From DATNFP01 sp035606335 (lineage in GTDB: Bacteria > Bacteroidota > Bacteroidia > Chitinophagales > Chitinophagaceae), in the NCBI GenBank assembly GCA_035606335.1, contig DATNFP010000160.1, positions 1-17,584 on the forward strand: DNA of 17,584 bases. Reading direction: 5' to 3'. The notes beneath the pieces are model-generated. The model searched no databases, had not been told where the DNA came from, and saw nothing but the letters and a program-made list of their open reading frames with translations. The stretch's first letter is position 1. Each line of letters begins with the position of its first letter. Shown here piece after piece: positions 15,441-17,584 of the stretch. A program made the position numbers and the translations under genes.

Positions 15441-16517
15441 CTAACTTTTAAAATCATCCGAATGTGCAGGGCCTTCTATTTTTGACAGATCTACTTCCGG
15501 TTTATTCACATCACTCACCTTATGTATATCCATCAGCAATTTCGGCTGCTTGCCTATCACCTTGTCAATTACTATCGGCGACTTTACCGTATTTTCATAA
15601 TGTCCCTGTGCAATAACGCTGCTTCTGCTGATCTTTGACGGGCCTTCTATCACCCAGTCTTTTACTTCCTTTTTATGAAAGCGGCAATCGTTACAGATCC
15701 ATTCTTCTACTTCTCCCCATTGGTCTTTGCGGGCAGTTACGCGAAATACCTCATCGCCACGCATCCACAATCTTACCTTACCACTGCAGGTAGGGCAATC
15801 GCGGTGAGCATCTACAGGCTTTGTGAACCATACGCGGTTTTTAAAGCGGAATGTTTTATCTGTGAGCGCACCGACAGGACAAACATCTATCACATTACCT
15901 ATAAATTCATTGTCCAATGATTTGCCAAGCAAAGTGCTAATTTCAGAATGGTCGCCCCTGTCTAATATTCCATGCTCACGTTTGTTTGTTAGCTGATCGG
16001 CAGTGTACACACAACGGAAGCAAAGAATGCACCGGGTCATGTGTAACTGTATATATGGGCCAATATCTTCTTTTTCGAATGTGCGGCGGTCAAATTCGTA
16101 GCGGGTGCCTTCATTACCATGGTCGTAGCTCAGGTTCTGTAAGTCGCATTCTCCGGCCTGGTCACATACAGGGCAATCGAGCGGGTGATTGAGCAATAAA
16201 AATTCTACTACCCCTTTGCGGGCATCGAGCACTTTTGGAGAAGTAATGTTTTTTACTTCCATGCCATCCATCACTGTGGTACGGCAGCTTGCCATCAGCT
16301 TTGGCATAGGGCGCGGGTCTTTTTCGGAACCCTTGCTTACTTCCACCAGGCAGGTGCGGCATTTACCACCACTATCTTTCAGCTTGCTATAGTAACACAT
16401 AGCAGGTGGCGTTACATCACCTCCTATCATACGCGCAGCATTCAGTATAGTAGTGCCGGGTGGTACTTCTATACTTATGTTGTCTATCGTTACTTTAAAC
16501 TTTTGAACCTCAGACAT
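15441..16517 (-). CDS. nuoG: NADH-quinone oxidoreductase subunit G, short form
   Basis: NuoG carries iron-sulfur clusters that pass electrons along the peripheral arm. Visible ligands are: 2Fe-2S N1b at C41, C53, C56, C78; N5 at H111, C115, C118, C124; N4 at C163, C166, C169, C213. After these comes a remnant of the 4Fe-4S part of the molybdopterin-like domain (about 225-285), with CPTC (241-244) and CNDC (275-278), ending in WICNDCRFHKKEV. The protein then stops after a roughly 75-residue polar tail. At 358 residues it is far shorter than the 800-900 of E. coli-type NuoG, yet the frame is intact and no continuation is seen downstream, so this is a short form and not a recent break. I recall similar lengths in other Bacteroidota. 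It starts 103 bp after nuoF. Confidence 0.93.
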   Translation of the reverse strand: MSEVQKFKVTIDNISIEVPPGTTILNAARMIGGDVTPPAMCYYSKLKDSGGKCRTCLVEVSKGSEKDPRPMPKLMASCRTTVMDGMEVKNITSPKVLDARKGVVEFLLLNHPLDCPVCDQAGECDLQNLSYDHGNEGTRYEFDRRTFEKEDIGPYIQLHMTRCILCFRCVYTADQLTNKREHGILDRGDHSEISTLLGKSLDNEFIGNVIDVCPVGALTDKTFRFKNRVWFTKPVDAHRDCPTCSGKVRLWMRGDEVFRVTARKDQWGEVEEWICNDCRFHKKEVKDWVIEGPSKISRSSVIAQGHYENTVKSPIVIDKVIGKQPKLLMDIHKVSDVNKPEVDLSKIEGPAHSDDFKS

Positions 16518-16620
16518 TTTCTTTTCGATTCCTTTGCTTTAGACTTTTCTTGTCTTCCGCGGTTTATTAATTATTTATCTGTTTCTTCCTCCACTCCTTC
16601 GCACTAAAGTTTATTCATTT

Positions 16621-17584
16621 CTATGCTGTCGCAGCAGGCAATGGGTCGGCATAATGCGCTAAGCCATAGTTTCTTTTCTGTGATTCTTCAGGGTTCAGCA
16701 CATGCCATTCAAATTCATCACGGAAGTGGCGTATAGCAGCGGCCACAGGCCATGCGGCAGCATCACCCAACGGACAAATGGTATTTCCTTCTATTCTGCG
16801 TTGTATGTCCCACAGCAGGTCTATATCACTCATCTTGCCTTTGCCGTACTCAATATTCTTCAGTATTTTATACATCCAGCCTGTTCCTTCGCGACATGGA
16901 CTGCACTGTCCACAGCTTTCGTGATTATAGAAACGGGCAAGCGTTAATGTATGGCGAACTACACACTGATCTTCATCAAACACAATAAAACCACCGGATC
17001 CCATCATTGTTCCGGTAGTAAAACCACCATCGCCCAGGCTCTCATAGTTCATATAGCGGGTTTCGCCTTTTGCTGTTTTCAGCAATAGGTTAGTTGGCAC
17101 TATAGGAACTGAAGACCCCCCCGGGATACATGCCTTCAAGCGTTTGCCTTTGGGGATACCACCACAATATTCATCACTGTAGATAAATTCTTCTACCGAG
17201 CAGGTCATATCTATTTCATAAACGCCAGGCTTATTAATGTTGCCACAAGCAGATATGAGTTTTGTTCCTGTTGATTTGCCTACACCTATTTTGGCATATT
17301 CTTCACCACCCATATTGATGATAGGCACTACTGCCGCTAATGTCTCTACATTATTTACCACAGTAGGACGCATCCAAACACCCTGAACAGCAGGGAATGG
17401 TGGTTTCAGGCGGGGATTGCCACGTTTACCCTCCAGCGATTCTATGAGTGCTGTTTCTTCACCGCATATATAAGCGCCTGCTCCACGATGCACATATATT
17501 TCACAATCAAAACCGCTTCCTAATATATTCTTACCCAGCCAGCCATTATTTTTTGCTTCCTGTATCGCCTGTTCCAATATATCT
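16621..17584 (-). CDS. nuoF: NADH-quinone oxidoreductase subunit F, partial (start outside window)
   Basis: NuoF binds NADH and FMN and is where electrons enter complex I. About 320 C-terminal residues are present, so roughly the first quarter, including the FMN-binding GRGGAGFP-type motif, lies beyond the right edge. Seen here are GAGAYICGEETALIESLEGK (FMN/NADH region), PPFPAVQGVW, PTVVNNVETLA, and the N3 cluster ligands: C222, C225, C228 in SCGQCSPCREG, with C268 in CPLGDAAAWP (numbered from the codon at 17577). The frame stays open through 17583, so the TTG at 17577 is not the true start. The 103-bp gap to nuoG holds no other gene I can support. Confidence 0.96.
   Translation of the reverse strand, partial: DILEQAIQEAKNNGWLGKNILGSGFDCEIYVHRGAGAYICGEETALIESLEGKRGNPRLKPPFPAVQGVWMRPTVVNNVETLAAVVPIINMGGEEYAKIGVGKSTGTKLISACGNINKPGVYEIDMTCSVEEFIYSDEYCGGIPKGKRLKACIPGGSSVPIVPTNLLLKTAKGETRYMNYESLGDGGFTTGTMMGSGGFIVFDEDQCVVRHTLTLARFYNHESCGQCSPCREGTGWMYKILKNIEYGKGKMSDIDLLWDIQRRIEGNTICPLGDAAAWPVAAAIRHFRDEFEWHVLNPEESQKRNYGLAHYADPLPAATA

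Noticed and set aside
15441..16517. nuoG as a frameshifted or truncated pseudogene
   Set aside because: The frame is intact, all needed cluster ligands are present, and the 72 bp downstream to nuoH hold no leftover domain. The length fits a short form of the subunit.
17575..17577. TTG codon as the start of nuoF
   Set aside because: The frame stays open to the window edge and the conserved N-terminal quarter of NuoF is missing, so the gene simply continues outside.

Overview
The window looks like chromosomal DNA of a Bacteroidota bacterium, most likely a Chitinophagaceae-type member. The reasons are a complex I operon with a short NuoG, short lipoprotein signal peptides ending in S-C-K-K, poor Shine-Dalgarno sequences, moderate-to-low G+C, and a few TAnnTTTG-like promoter boxes. 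The family-level assignment is inference; the phylum is fairly secure.

Layout. Positions 1-66 hold the start of a secreted protein on the minus strand that runs off the left edge. Positions 67-499 are non-coding and carry repeat-like sequence. An ABC half-transporter (500-2293, plus) converges with a secreted M28 peptidase carrying PA-like and PDZ regions (2298-3959, minus), with 4 bp between the stop codons. A clear intrinsic terminator (4032-4060) follows scpB (4080-4718, minus). Next come three tandem A+T-rich paralogous lipoprotein genes (4904-7615, minus).

From 7661 to the right edge is the distal half of a complex I operon, all on the minus strand and transcribed in the order nuoF (partial), G, H, [nucleotidyltransferase], I, J, K, L, M, N. 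NuoF and NuoG belong to the peripheral arm, which takes electrons from NADH through FMN and iron-sulfur clusters. NuoI passes them towards quinone at the NuoH junction. NuoJ, K, L, M and N form the proton-pumping membrane arm. The three lipoprotein genes start only 45 bp after the nuoN stop, so they could be read from the same transcript.

The least ordinary points are: (1) a minimal nucleotidyltransferase gene (MNT type) of foreign base composition sitting between nuoH and nuoI with no HEPN partner; (2) a NuoG of 358 residues that lacks most of the molybdopterin-like domain and carries an extra CxxC...CxxC; (3) the lipoprotein triplet with a duplicated leader; (4) hairpins directly before nuoL, one of which may cover its ribosome binding site. 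I see no CRISPR array, rRNA, tRNA or transposase. None of this amounts to a demonstrated new system; the nucleotidyltransferase insertion and the lipoprotein cluster are the best leads.
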